From contig CM055907.1 in assembly GCA_029582155.1 (NCBI GenBank), forward strand, positions 12,866,133-12,930,132: 64,000 nucleotides of DNA. The letters are read 5' to 3'. Both the position numbers and the translations under genes were made by a program. Under the pieces are notes generated by a model. The model searched no databases, was not told the DNA's origin, and saw only the letters and a program-made list of their open reading frames with translations. Position 1 is the stretch's first letter. Every line of letters starts with the position of its first letter. Positions 43,301-58,300 of the stretch are shown piece after piece. The DNA comes from Panopea generosa (taxonomy: Eukaryota; Mollusca; Bivalvia; Adapedonta; Hiatellidae).

Positions 43301-46300
43301 CGCTTAGGAAACTGGGCACATGTCTCTTGTCGATGTTAATGTCTAACTCAAGTTTTCCATTACCAGCACCAGCGCAATCAACTGAAATTAAAAATAGAGT
43401 ACGTTTTGATTATATAATAAATGTTAGTGTATTAGTAACGTTTTAACAAACCTTTTATTGTCCAAATCTAAATATTCACCCAACAACAATGAAATTGTAT
43501 ATACATACATTTAGTGATAAATATAACTTTTCAATTATGTCTTAAGATATATGCGAATGTTTAGTCAGAAAGCCATGGTATTCCCTCTCACTACTACTAC
43601 CATAATGTAAGAAAAATGCTTGTAGTCATTATTGATATAAACTGTTGTATGGTTTATGTTTTTTTTATTAATACTAATATGTTATTGATTGTAAAATACT
43701 TGTAATGCTTTAGCCAAACTTGAAAAAGAAATTCTATGTTCAATATCAACGAAATATTCATGAATAAATTAATAAAGTAAACTACATGTAGTAAGCATCA
43801 TTGTCATATATTGTGTATCTAATGTGATTCTATCTTGAAAAATATTATGTTCAAGTAGTTATTTGATAATTACAAAATAATTGTTACAACATGCTTAAGT
43901 ATTGAATGATGAAAAGATCCCTTATAAAAAGCAACGAAGTGAACGTTTCTAGCAATGACTCTGAACAAAGGTTCAAATGTAATATGATTTAACAATCTCA
44001 CTTACTTTGAAAAAAGGCATGATATTCTGACAGCATCTACCAGGACAACATGAGTCAAAGCAAGAACTAACTTAATTGTATCAGTAAAATAGTAATTTAA
44101 TGTACTGTATGAACAATTAGTATTTAATATAAAACAGTCTCCAAAGATAGTTGTTGGTTTGTTCCATAAAGATTTGTCATACCCAGCATATGGAGGCCAT
44201 GATTGCAAGAAGTTACACGAAAAAAAACATTGTTTTTTTGTATTCATTTCTCTTTCCATTCACCTTGACGTTTTCCTTTTGATTAAATTTTAGACATTAT
44301 ATTAAGTATCAAAACTGAGTTGAAAATTGATATACAGTTAAACCTTCGTAAGCAGTCACCTCTATTGTATTGAGCAGCCATCTTTGGTTTAAACAATATT
44401 TATTGGTTATCAATATACTGCACTTACATAATTATATTCAATAAACAGCAATACCTAACATCAGAATTGAGAAGAAAGCTATTTCTAGCTTGTATAAGGT
44501 CTCTCCTCTTAGCTATATTTGCCATTCTAGCCATTTCTATGCTTTCAGATCAATGTAACCTAAATCATACATCAACCTGTCTTGGGTGGCCTATTTTGCT
44601 CCTTCCCTTAACTGACTTAAGACATGTTTGACTAAACGTTTTTCTTACTTGCAAACTTATGAGGATTTCCCGCCAATCCGGCCTGTAGCCCAGACACCTT
44701 GACTTGTGAAGGATCACAAACTTCCACCATGCAGTGGTCCACAATCTTGTCGTTTATTGCCAAAGCCACTCGCCATGTACCTGTCAATCAAATATATGTA
44801 TTGTTATTAAGGTCATATCAAACGTAAATAAGATGTGTTATTGTCAAAGCCACTCGCCATGTACCTGTCAATGAAATATATGTTTTGTCATTAACGTCAT
44901 ATCAAATGTAAATAAGATGTACTATTGACAAGGCCACTCGCCATGAACCTGTCAATCAAATATATGCTTTGTCATTGAGGTCATATCAAACGTTTATGTC
45001 AATAAGATGTGTTATTGCCAAGACCACTCGCCATGTACCTGTTAATCAAATATATGTTTTGTCATTAAGGTCATATCAAACGTTTATGTCAGTAAGATGT
45101 GTTATTGCGTAGACCACTCGCTATGTACCTGTCAATCAAATATATGTTTTGTCATTAAGGTCATATCAAACGTGTATGTCAATAAGATGTGATATTGCCA
45201 AGACCACTCACCATGTACCTGTCAATCAAATATATGGTTTGTCGTTAAGGTCATATCAAACGTTTAATTGTAAATAATATAAGATTATTTTACAGAATTT
45301 TGTACAATATGGAAATATATTGTACGAGCACGTATTGTGGTGGAAACCATATCCAATACAGTTTTCACCACAATACGCAATGTACGCCATGTACCTGTCA
45401 ATCAAATACATGTTTTGTCATTAAGGGCTTATGAAACGTTTATGTAAATAACATGTTAAAACAGCCTTTGAGGGCATAGAACGCAACAAAGAAATACCTG
45501 TAGCAGAGTCGATTTTATTCAGTCTGTTATTAGTGGGTAATTTAATATACAATAGTCCTCTGCCCTCCATCACCAACTTTAATACCATGTTTTAAGAAAA
45601 GTCTCTTAAAATTCTTTATAGAATGACATGGTTATTTGTTAGAAGTAAGGATTGTTTTGTATATTGTATATACTATGTATTATCCATGAAGCGACTTACG
45701 TAAATAAAGAATAAAACATCAGTCATATTTTATTATATGGTAAAATGGAGGGAAAATTGCATAATCTTTGGCGGAAAAAGAACGACTAATATTTATATAG
45801 TTGTATATAATAATATTTACATAGTTGTATACACATATATATATATATATATATCCATTCCTCATTTAATGAATGATTATTTTGTTGTTGGTTGTTGTGT
45901 GTTTTTGTGTGTTTGTGTTTGCATTTAAAATGAATTATTAAAACCAAATGTCTATAATTACTGTATTGTAATATAAACATGCATGAATATTTAAGATATC
46001 GCATCTTTTACCCGTGTGAGCAAGTCTGTACCATGCATTCTACTCAGTTTCAGAAGCACCAGAGCTCTTCCTCGGCCATTTAAACTGAATACTATATAAA
46101 TAGCAAAGTACCTGAAAGTACTGAACCGAATTTTAAAATATTATATATATAATATATAATATATTATATATTTATATTATTGTAGAGACTGCTTTATTTT
46201 AAGCAACGTTTTCTTTTAAAAAAAAAGACATAATACAATGTCCACCATATATTTTTATTATTTGATTTGCTTCTGCTGACATATATAAAATACATGAAAA

Positions 46301-49300
46301 AATGAAATTCGAAGAATAAAAAGTAGTCCCTGTCGCGTATGATTATTTAGGCGGTAATCAACTTCACAAAGCTTGATACCGGCGACATAAGCCGGGCTAT
46401 GCCTTAAGCATAAAGCTTATAACCAGTAATGTGTTGAACATGGCGTTTACCCAAATTCTATTTGTACATTGATGTACCATACCTATCTCATCTTGACCGA
46501 ACTGGGCGTGGTACATTCCGTCTCCGTTCATCTTGATGATACGACCTGTTGGCGATTCTGCTTCTAGCTTTATATCGTCAGCCGTCACCAGAGCATGCGA
46601 CTGAAACAGGAATTTTGAAGTAAAATCTATACGTTCGTTATTTAGTTAACATTCTCAGTAAATACATGCATATACGCTCTATATCTTGTTTTTTTTTGTA
46701 TTTTTAGCATAGTGCTATTTCACATGTGTATGCATATTACTAAATCAGTCAATGGTAGTTCATATTTACATGCATATTACTAAATAAGTCAAAATATACA
46801 TGTGGAAATAGAAACTGATCGAAACAGCTAACCCATCATTTTTGACTATAGTGTGAAAAATGATTTGACTTTCCAATAACCATTTCAATAATCATAAACT
46901 TATTTCAATTACTAAAATCATATTTAATAATACATATCTGATTAATGCTATCCTAAACATGCAATGTTATTCTAGTCTAAATTCCAAGGATATTGCGTTG
47001 ATGCTTTTTTGAGAAAGTATAAAAAAATTTCAGGCAAAAATAAAACTCAAAATGTCAAGTGGTGGGTTAGCAGTTTGGGTCAGTATATGTACAGGTACAG
47101 CGAAGTTATGATTATTTTAATTTTAATGGGCGGTCAGTGATGAATAACTTATGCTGTATTCTTATAACAAAAAAATAGAAATACATATAATTTAGAATGA
47201 ATGAATAAATGAACGGCACGTCGACATATAAACAGGTCATTTTGATTTCCAGAATAGGTCAATGTAATACTTATTACACATCTTAAAATTAAATGTCGAC
47301 AAACTAATTCTATGGGACAACTAATACCTTCTCATAACATAGTACTATACGCCTCTCTACACAGTTACGCCCCTTTTTGCCACGGTTTTTCTTACGTTTA
47401 AAAAAAGGCTTATGTAATTTGATTTTGAAATATGTTCAAAATGGTTCATAGTTGTTGCGATTTCTTGCTGCAGATGAGCAAAGCAAAAGCTGGCATGGCA
47501 TATACTGCAATAAGACATCACTGGTGTTAAAAAAGAGACTTTCATAGGTTTTCAACATATGCATGTATTTATGAGCATTTGAGGACTCTTTTTTTCAAAA
47601 AATCTCTGGGTGACACTACACCCTCTTTGGAAAAAAAACAAACCTGGTCAACCTACCAGTTATTGTGCATTTTATGTGGGTATATATTCCTGCTATAGAA
47701 AAAAATGCTTAAATGTTAATTCTATGTGGAATTCGTTTTTAACCATGGAAATCCTAGACTTTATTACATATAGAACAAAAAACAAAATCGACTGTGTAGT
47801 GAGACCTATACAGACACAGGGACTATTTCGTAATATTTCCAAATGAGGTCAGTGATATAAATTACAACGAAAATCATGTATTGAGAAACCCATACGAATT
47901 TTATTTTTAATTTCAATAACTAAAAAATATTAATTTAATCACCCTGTAATAGGTTTGTAAGGGTCGGGGCGGGCCATCCCTAAACAAACCGTACAAATAC
48001 ACGCATGAGTCAAGTTATATTATATATGTATGCATACATACATACACGTATACATATCTATTCAACTTAAATGGACACACCAAATTATAAATTATAAACC
48101 CGAGCTGCTTGAGCTTATTTCTGTTATGAAATTAACCAAGGCAAAAAAAAAACAACAAATAAACATTTGATATTGCAGTTGATAGTATATGTTGTCTAAT
48201 GACTTAAGGGGATTTTTTCTCATGAATCTATAGTGGTTGGATTGTTGTTGAGCCCTATTGAATGTAGAATAAGTACTTTGATGTGTCCCCATTTTACAGA
48301 AAAGATATTATAGTGACATATTTTATATGAATTTTATTATAACACTCATATTTTGAGAATCCGTAGAGGTCAAATAATGTTTTCTATTAAAATTGTAGTA
48401 ATAAATATAGCTTATACACACACAAACTGCTTAGTTTAATGCAAAGAGCTACCAGTGACAAAATAACTAATGATTTTTACATTGGAATGCCGAGAAACTA
48501 AACCTTTGTGATGCAGTTTATTAACGAAATAATGCATGTATTGTAATGGTTTGCAAGGATAAATAATTCAATTTATATATGTTACATGTAAATCTTACTA
48601 GTAATAAATTCAGTATAAAATCAGTATGCACATATAGACAGTAACCAATATCTTTTATATTTTGGTACAAGTATTTGACTATAAATTTCAAAGCAAGAAA
48701 TAAAAAAAAATATTGCTAATTCTTAAATGAATATATGTTTTTTAGTAATGGGGTCCGCCGTGGCCGAGTGGTCTAAGGTTCCATCTCAAGATCACTTACC
48801 TCTCGCCGCTAAGGTCGTAGGTTCGAGTATCGCTCGCTCATACAACTTTATGTGAGAAAGTTTGCCAGTTACTTGCGGAAGGACGGTTGTTCTACTCAGT
48901 CTGACTCAGTCTGAGGTTTTCCTCCGTCAGTAAAACTAGATATGCCATATATAACCTGAAATGGCGTTAAACAGCATTCAAATGTGTTTAAGCAACATTG
49001 TCCTTACCGTAGCATATATAATAACTCCATCCGAGTACGTGTCTTTCTTGATACCCTCTGACGTGTGATGACCATTGCGTTGCTTCCGTCTCAGAGAGGG
49101 TGTCCGCACCATTGTGTATTCTAACTGTTGATGGGCCTCGCTGTTTGAATTGACAATACGGTTTAGCTACGTCAATAAAGTACATATATGACAACATATC
49201 AGTTGTTTCCCTTTCCCTGTGTAACATTTATTTAACATTTATTGTACTTATTTTGCTTTTGTCGTTCGGTAGGTTTTACCTGGCACTCGTGAATATTCGT

Positions 49301-52300
49301 AAATAAATGTTCGGTATCTGAGCGTAAATAGATATATTGCTGTTGATAAAGCGGTACCAGCACATTATCAAATCGGCTTCATATCGTATTCACGAACAGC
49401 CTTACGGAGAAGACGTTTACGCGCCGTAGCATATTAGCGAAGATTAATGAGTGCCAGGTAAAAAACATGTTTAATGCCTGGTTCCCTTAAATTGTTGCGT
49501 ACTGTGTGCTAATTTGAGGTTAAGCCAGTGGTAAGGTGAAAATGTTAGCTAACGTTATCAAACGTTTAACCGAACTGAACGCAACCCAGGTCTGACAATG
49601 TTTACAAGTCACGCCTGGGCTCTTCCAGTAAAATGGGGACATGGTGCCTCGCTCGTGCAAATATACATATATATTCCTTTGCAGAGCCAAGTCCGTTATC
49701 CACGATATTACCATGAGAGTGAATTATGTTTAGATGCGTAAGCAAACAGTTTAATATAATCATCAACAACAATTCATTCCTTAATCATCAACAAGTCATA
49801 CCTTATCGAGATATTAACGAACCGTGACTTTGAACTACAATCTTCTGTGCAACGTAGGGGTAGCGTGCTGTTCTGCGTTGATTACGTTAATCATGTTTGT
49901 TTGGACAATTATAACATAATAAATGGAATGTTTTAGTTTTAAACTTATTCATTTTACAACGACTGTGAAACAAGTTCTTACAACTTAAACAAATCATGCT
50001 CGCAGTTTTCCATGGTAGTACCAGTACTAAGCATATGCGGGTAAAGTGTCTTGCTCAAGGACACCACAAATTGCTGTGACGGAGGATCGAACCCATGACC
50101 CTCCGATCTTCGGTGCTCTATCACTTGCCCATGCGCTCCATATAAAATAAACAGATAAGGTGATGGCTGATGCTAATAAGAGTCAACAAATACAAACCTG
50201 ACTGTTTGTAAATGGGGATAAAAATAACAAATTAAATCTGCAAAGCACCAATAATAGCTCTGCTAGTTTATAGGGATAAAACGCAACAATACCAACTCTG
50301 ATAGTTTATTGGAATAAAACGCAACAATAACAGCTTTTATAGTTTATGGAGATAAAACGCAACAATAACAGCGCTGATAGTTTATTGGAATAAAACGCAA
50401 CAATAACAGATCTTATAGTTTATGGGGATAAAACGCAACAATAACAAAGCTGACAGTCTATGGGAATAAAACGCAACAATAACAGCTCTGACAGTCTATG
50501 AGGATAAAACGATACAATAACAAATCTGACAGACTAATGTGATAAGACACAACAAAACCAAATCTGACAGTCTATTGGGGATAAAACGCAACAATAGTAA
50601 CAACTCTGACAGTTAATGGGGATAAAACGCAACAATTATAAAAGCTCTGACAGTTTATGGGGATAAAACGCAACAAAAACAAATCTGACAGTCTAACGGG
50701 ATGAAAAGCAATAATAATAATAGCTCTGACAGTTTAAGGGGATAAAACGCAACAATAATAACAGCTCTGACAGTTTATGGGGATAAAACGCAACAATAAC
50801 AAATCTAACAGTCTTATGGGATAAAACGCAACAATAACAAATCTGATAGTCTAATGAGATAAAACGCAACAAAAATAAATCTGACAAGTCTAATGGGATA
50901 GAACGCAACAATAATAACAGCTCTGACAGTTTATGGGGATAAAATGCAATCAATAACAAATCTGACAGTTTAATGGGATAAAGTGCAACAATAACAGCTC
51001 TGATAGTTAATAGGCATAAAACACAACAATAACAAATCTGACAGTCTTAATGGTATAAAACGCAATGTTAATACCAGTTCTGGCAGTTTAGCGGGATAAA
51101 ACACAACAATAACAAATATGACAGTCTAATGAGATAAAACCGCAACAATAATAACATCTCTGACAGTTTATGGGGATAAAACGCAACAATAATAACAGCT
51201 CTGACAGTTTATGTGGAATAAAACGTAACAATAACAAATCTGACAATCTAATGGGATAAAATGCAACAATAACGAATCTGACAGTCTAATTAGATAAAAC
51301 GTAACAATTATAACAGCTCTGACAGTTACTGGAAATAAAACGCAACAATAATAACAGTTCTGACAGTTTATGGGGATAAAACGCAACAATAACAAATCTG
51401 ACAGTCTAATTGGATAAAATGCAACAATAACAAATCTGACAGTCTTATGACATAAAACGCAACAAAAACAAATCTGACAGTCTAATGGGATGAACACAAC
51501 AATAATAATAGCTCTGTCAGTTTATGGGGATACAATGCAACAATAATAACAGCTCTGACAGTCCAATGAGATAAAACGCAACAAAAACAAATCTGACAGT
51601 CTAATGGGATAAAACGCAACCATAACAAATCTAACAGTCTAATGGGATGAACACAACAATAATAACAGCTCCGACAGTGTTTAGGGATAAAACGCAACCA
51701 TTACAAATCTGACAGTCTAATGGGATAAAACGCAACAATAATTACAGCTCTGACAGTTTGTGGGGATCAAACGCAGCAATAACAAATCTGACAGTCTAAT
51801 GGGATAAAACGCAACCATAACAAATCTGACAGTCTAATTGGATTAAACGCAATAAAAGCAAATCTGATAGTCTAAGATGATGAAAATCAACAAACCTGAT
51901 GGTTGATGAAGACGATGAGTTGTTGTCATCCTTTTTGCCATTTGTCATCAGAAATATATTGGAATGTCTTGAAGAGCCCAACGTACTATTTCTGCTCGTG
52001 TTGTCATCAACGGTAATGATCTGAATGAAAAATAAGATTGTATTATATGCGAGTCTAGATCATTTAACCTATGTTATTTGATTTCGTTTTCTTTCTTGTT
52101 CAGAATTGGTTTTCTCTCATTCGCACTCAAGTTTTAATGTGTCATGTTTAGATCATGTCCAACTGTTACATTATAGTCAAGTAAGACTAAAGTGACGTGC
52201 CCTACAAACATGTATAATTTTGTTACCAACCTTTTTTGTCAATAATTTTCCGTTAAATAATGTTGATTAAATGCGAATCTCACAATGGAAATATGATTAC

Positions 52301-55300
52301 GGTTATGATTAATTATTTATTATTTTTAATGTTGTTGTTATTATTGTTGTTGTCGTCGTCGTCGTCGTTGTTGTTGTTATTGCTTTTATCATATATTATT
52401 ATTTTATCTTTTATTATTTTTATCATCATTATTCAACATATATTATTATTATGATCATAATTATTATTATTAATATTATTTCATATCTATTATTATTATT
52501 ATAATTAGTATCATTATTATTTTATTTATTATTATAATTACTATTATTGTTGTTGTTGTTCTTGTTGATGATGATGATGTTGTTGTTGTTGTTGTTGTCG
52601 ATATAATTGTTCTATGATAGTTTTATCATTATTATCATTTTGTCTTAAGTTCCCACGAATAAACATTAAGTATTTATCAGATATTATTGATAACTTTGAA
52701 AACATGATGGAAATATAAGATCATGTGTTGTTTTTGTTGTTTTGTTTCAGTTTCATGTCTACTTACTTCTTAAACTTATAGTTGAGTGTTGCAAATCAGT
52801 GTACGGAAGTAGACATTTTATAGTGCTAATCCATCCAAACTACACAAGCTGTACATCAGCAACTAGTGTATTTGAAAGTGTAACGATATATGTCAATTAT
52901 AAAGTTTCGGTGATCACACTTTGTCTAACATATACGTTCAATACAGCTGTTGCAAATACAGGCCATTTCATCCTAAATCATGCTAACTAATAGTATATGT
53001 CAGGTGTCACCATTGCGTTTTTCATAGACGGGCATTATAACCGATGATTTAGGCTATATTGTCCATATTTCGTAGTTTCGGACAATGCATTTTCAATAAA
53101 GTATTATTCTCGCAGATTTTAATGAAAGTGTAAAAAAGGGAGACAAATGTGTCATTCAAAATGTCCGCTGTTTAGTTACTGAAATTGATGACCTCCGGCG
53201 TCAGCATGCAGAAATCTAAATTTTACCGATATTGTTTTCTATACTGTTGAATATTGGTTTAATAAGAAGCTTAAATATTAATTTCCTGCGTAGTAAGAAA
53301 ACATATTAAATTTATATTTTATTGTGATGATTTGTAACTATTCATCCAACTAGAAGCTTACTATCATAATGATTTGGCTTGTATGTCTCTTTATTTTTTT
53401 CAGCCAATCAGAAGACTTGTCTCAAAAATTGCCTGATAAGTTTGTACTAATTGATCTCTGGTATCATACTTGAGTTTAAGTGTTTGGCCATCTCATTGCA
53501 ACATGCTCATGTTGTACTTTGAAAGATTTTACTGTTGTAAGTTTCACTATTACAGTAGTATAATAAGTGGAAATAAATCGTCAAATGTTTTTTTTGTGTC
53601 GGACATGTCTATGTTGCTATGCAATCGTTTATCCCAAATTCACTCGAATAGGATGAAATGAAACCATTTCAAATGTTATCAAACTGAGTTAGATTTTTTA
53701 ACGCTTTCAGTGAATATAAAACCAAATAATTAAAATTGTGTTTATTCAACCGAATGGGACTATGTATACTATGACGCTATCGCTCTAGTAAATGATAATA
53801 AGTGATGTTTATTTTAAGGTTATTATACAGTTCACAGTTAAATATGGATTTATATTGTACAAGACAATGCAAAAATCAAATAATTGTGTCCTTGAATTTT
53901 ATTTCTATCATAGAAAATAAAAAACTGACAAAATTGAGATACACTTAACAATATGGTTCATTCATAACTTCAAACGTGCGAATTATGATTCTTTTCAAAC
54001 ATTTACAAGAGTGATGCCCCTTTCTCAAAAGCAGAAATATAAAATCAGATGTCTGTATGCAGACAATTCAGGCATTGTTTGTGGACCAGTGTAAGTTTAC
54101 AATATAACCTCTCGTTAGCATTAACAAAAACAAAACCAACACATGTAGTAATTTATAAAACACAAACGCTTGTCGCGACTATAGTTAAGATACACCTATA
54201 ATTACATCAATACACATAGCTTACATTCATACACCTATCCACTGTGTTGTTTTCACAATCAATCTCAATTAATATTACGAACACCCATAACGTTATTCTA
54301 TATACATAAAACATAATATGAAGTATGAATTGAACAACATAAATATCTAAGCTATATATTCATTTTGTTTAAACTTACTTATTGTGTCTTGCTCAGGAAC
54401 ACACAGCCATGCCGGAGGATCGAACACATGGATGTATGCTGCCTATGGTTTATTCCAAGTTCATTACCACGGTCAAATACGGAGTATTTTTGTTCAAATT
54501 AATTATTGGTAATAATTCCATTGTCGTTTTTTATTAATTAGAATAACGTATTCATATATAAATTATAAAGCCTGTTACATGTATAGATAGTTCACAACAT
54601 GTGTTACAGTTAAACTCAATAGACGAAAATTATCTCCCTACTCCATTCTCCCATATCTTTTTAGGACTACTTTTTCTTGATTTTCTATTGTAACACTATA
54701 TATTTTAATTTTAATTTTTTTAGTGTTACTAGGTACTATATGATGAATGTGGAGTTTATGGTCCATTGGAAGGGCAATAAACCCATGATCGGAGGTAAGT
54801 CTGTATGAAAGTAAAATAACTATTATGGAAGCAGATTTACCCACACTTCTAAAGCATTTATCTGTATGCTTTCCACATTTTTCGTTAAACGTATGGTGTT
54901 ACGCTTTATTGTTAAATGTATGCTAAATATATGTACTTAAGTGAATAAATTATTGTTTAAACTAACAGAAATGACCTTATATGGTTCAAGTTAAAGTCAC
55001 ACGCGACCCTATTTCACCGTTGGTATAGAAAATGTATACACTATAACGTAAGAATATGTATTTAAATAAAAAAATAATCAAGACTATCGCCTGAAATATT
55101 CTCTCTTAAACTTAAGATTACTCTGTGTATGACATTATTTAAAAATTGATGGGAAAATATAAATCTAGAAATACAAACAGATGTTTGTTACACGGTGTTT
55201 ATGCAAATGCACACTAAGACACGCGGTAACCTTGACTGTGTGGCTTTACATGTAACCTTGGCGCGTCATAATCATTGGCTTACACAAACTATTAACCGCA

Positions 55301-58300
55301 GCTTGAACGCACCTCAAAATTAAACGTTTTAATAGTCTCGTTTCCCACCAAAATACAACCACCGATAACAAATTGATCAGTGCCCTGACACTGCATTCTC
55401 AAATGATTAAAACTAAACGCAATTAATTTGTAAATAGTGTAATTTAAGTACATCATATAGCCGCCGGGGTAATTTTAGTACACGCGTAGTGTAAATGTGT
55501 AAAACATAATAAGAAGTTGAAATTTTCTTTCAAGTATCACTAATGATAGCATATTATTGGGTAATTTATGAGTGTGGTTGTTTCAAACGTGTGTAAATCC
55601 CTGACACATAGTAAAAAGCTATTAGATCGCACTAATGAAATAATGAAAAAGAAAACACCAGCTTGTGGGTTTTGCCTAGGGGTCTTTATGAATAGTTCAC
55701 CACTCCTGTAATACGATTTTTTAAAAATCCAATGAAAAACCATATTTATTATTATTGAAGATAAAATGGTATGTTGCCGTAATTGTTTTGTTTGTGCTAT
55801 TTTATTTGGAAGAAGGTATACATGTTAAAAGTATTTTGTAAATGTTGACACAATTGAGATTATTAAGATATCATTCTATTATACGTATGAAATTGAGTCT
55901 TAAATGGGCATTATAATAGAAATGGATAACAAAAAGTTTAATCTTTAAAATAATACACTGGAAATTATCGGCTATATCCACATTTTTATAAAAATTAACC
56001 AAAAGTCAAAAACATATATATATATATATATATTTATTATATTTTAAGTCCAATGTCAACACTTTCTTAATTTACAAGAAAACCATAGGCTGCCGTGCAT
56101 TTAAAAAAATATTTGTCATATTATATAGTGCATATTTTGGTATTTATATTTTATCACATCAAAACATAAATTAATGTTATGTTTTAGTTTGAAATTAGTC
56201 TAATATATACTTTCATACACTTCTATAACTTTTGAAGAAAAACACACACAAGATTTTCTATTATGAATATTTACTCTACTTGGAGTTGCCCCTACCCCCT
56301 ATTTTTCTTGCTGAGAAAGCGATGCCAAAGGTTAAAGAAAAATATCGAAAATATTTTTTTGTCAAAAGATTGACATGTGTTTGGCTTAAATATTTCAATG
56401 TATCCATATCCTCAAGACTGCAACAATGATATGGTTTCTTGAAATTAATACATCTTTAATTTAAGATAAAAAAATGCGAACACATAGACATCTGCAAACT
56501 TTCAAGCCAACGTCTTTAATATGAAATTTATTATAAGTACAATACTTGATATGTGTACACGCTCATATGTGTTAAGATTTGTTCGATGCATGAACAAGAC
56601 TGTGCCATTTCGTTTATTGAGGTATGTCACTTTTAAAGAAACAAAAATGTAAACAACCTTCGCAATATGATGTGTTTGTAGACTTACATGTAGCTCACGT
56701 GTCTGGTTCTTAGCATAATACATAATTAAAAATACGTATGACAAGAGACTATAAAGAAAATGTCAATACGATATGTCTATGTCATAATTGTCCATAAAAC
56801 AATTAAAATGTAGATGTTTTAAACAGGTTTTCTATCATTGTTTTTGTCTATTGCAGCCTAATATAACTGTAATGGCGTACAATATTAACTTGTATAAAGC
56901 ATAAATATTTTATATGGCAAATACGCGTAATGTCACTTAACTGACGTCCTAGATTAAGACTGATCAAGCATAATGTCAAACTAATGTTCTACATTATATT
57001 AAAAATACGTCACGTTAAACCTAATTGACGTCATATGTAAAGCAAATACGTCTCTTTAAATTTAAGTGACGTCTTATATAAAGCTTATGCGTCACGTTAA
57101 CCTTAAGTGACGTTTTATATATAGCATATGAGTCATGTTAAACTTAAATGACGTCTTATGTATAGCATTTGAGTCACGTTAAACTTAAATGACGTCTTAT
57201 ATAAAGCATATGCGTCATGTTAATTTAAGTGATGTGTTATATATTATATATGAGTCACGTTAAGTTTAAATGACGTCTTATGTATAGCATATGCGTCACG
57301 TTAAACTTTATTGACGTCATACGTTTACCTTACATGTAACTGACATCTTATATATAAAGCATAAACGTTACGCTAAATATAACTTATGTCCTACATTTAC
57401 ACTTATAAGGCGTTTACGTCATAAATGTAAACGTCAAACATGCACGATTAAGACCTAAATTCACAAATACATCATAGACATTGACAATCGGACTCAGACT
57501 CAAAATATTTAACATTCCAATTTACACAAATTTAACAAGACAAGAAAATTACTATATTTACTTATAGAACCAAGCAATTTTAATGATTATTTAACAGAAA
57601 ATGTTTAAAAACCACATTACTTACCCTAATTCTGTTTTTACAGGGTTGGGTAAACATTAAGATTTTGAGTCTGGGTCTGTGTGTCAGAGTGTGATGTTTC
57701 TAGGCCCAGTCCTTTGTAATCACATTCATCACATTCACAATACTTTACCTTTGTTTCTTTATAGGAATGCTCGTATGTAATAACACCTGGTGACAGATGT
57801 AAGAAACGGGCCGCATAGGCCATTATCCCGAGATGTTCAGAACTTTCTTCCGCGATGACTTCTGTAGATAAAAGCTTCTGAACTCCAATACCAGTAGCCC
57901 CATTTATACCTAGAAATGAACTGCGTTGATGAAAGAATGGATAACTCTCTCTATATATAGAGAGAGAGAGAGAAATACGTCCTTCGATAAAATGGGTCGA
58001 GTTTCGCCAACATATACTTAACTAAGTAAATACTTCAAAACTAGTCTTTAGAACGGAGTAATTCTTCCGATTTGGTCCGTTAAATAGCAATATTGGGAAA
58101 GCCACTATTGAGCACGTTGATTGGTCAGTTATTTCATGACGTCACAGTTTAGTAAGCATTCCACTGCTATGAATTATGGGGCAGGCATAGAATTCCCTGC
58201 TTTTACATTGGTGGTTAATAGACCTTATTCGGGAGATATCAGGTTTTGGAAAAGGCTACTTCAAAACTTATTTAATAAAACATGCAAACATGTACATTAC

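Noticed and set aside
48988-49227. 79-codon minus-strand frame over exon 5
   Set aside because: Longer than the frame I used, but it does not join exon 4 (phase 2) or exon 6 (phase 0). The shorter frame does, and reads smoothly into Ig repeat 1.
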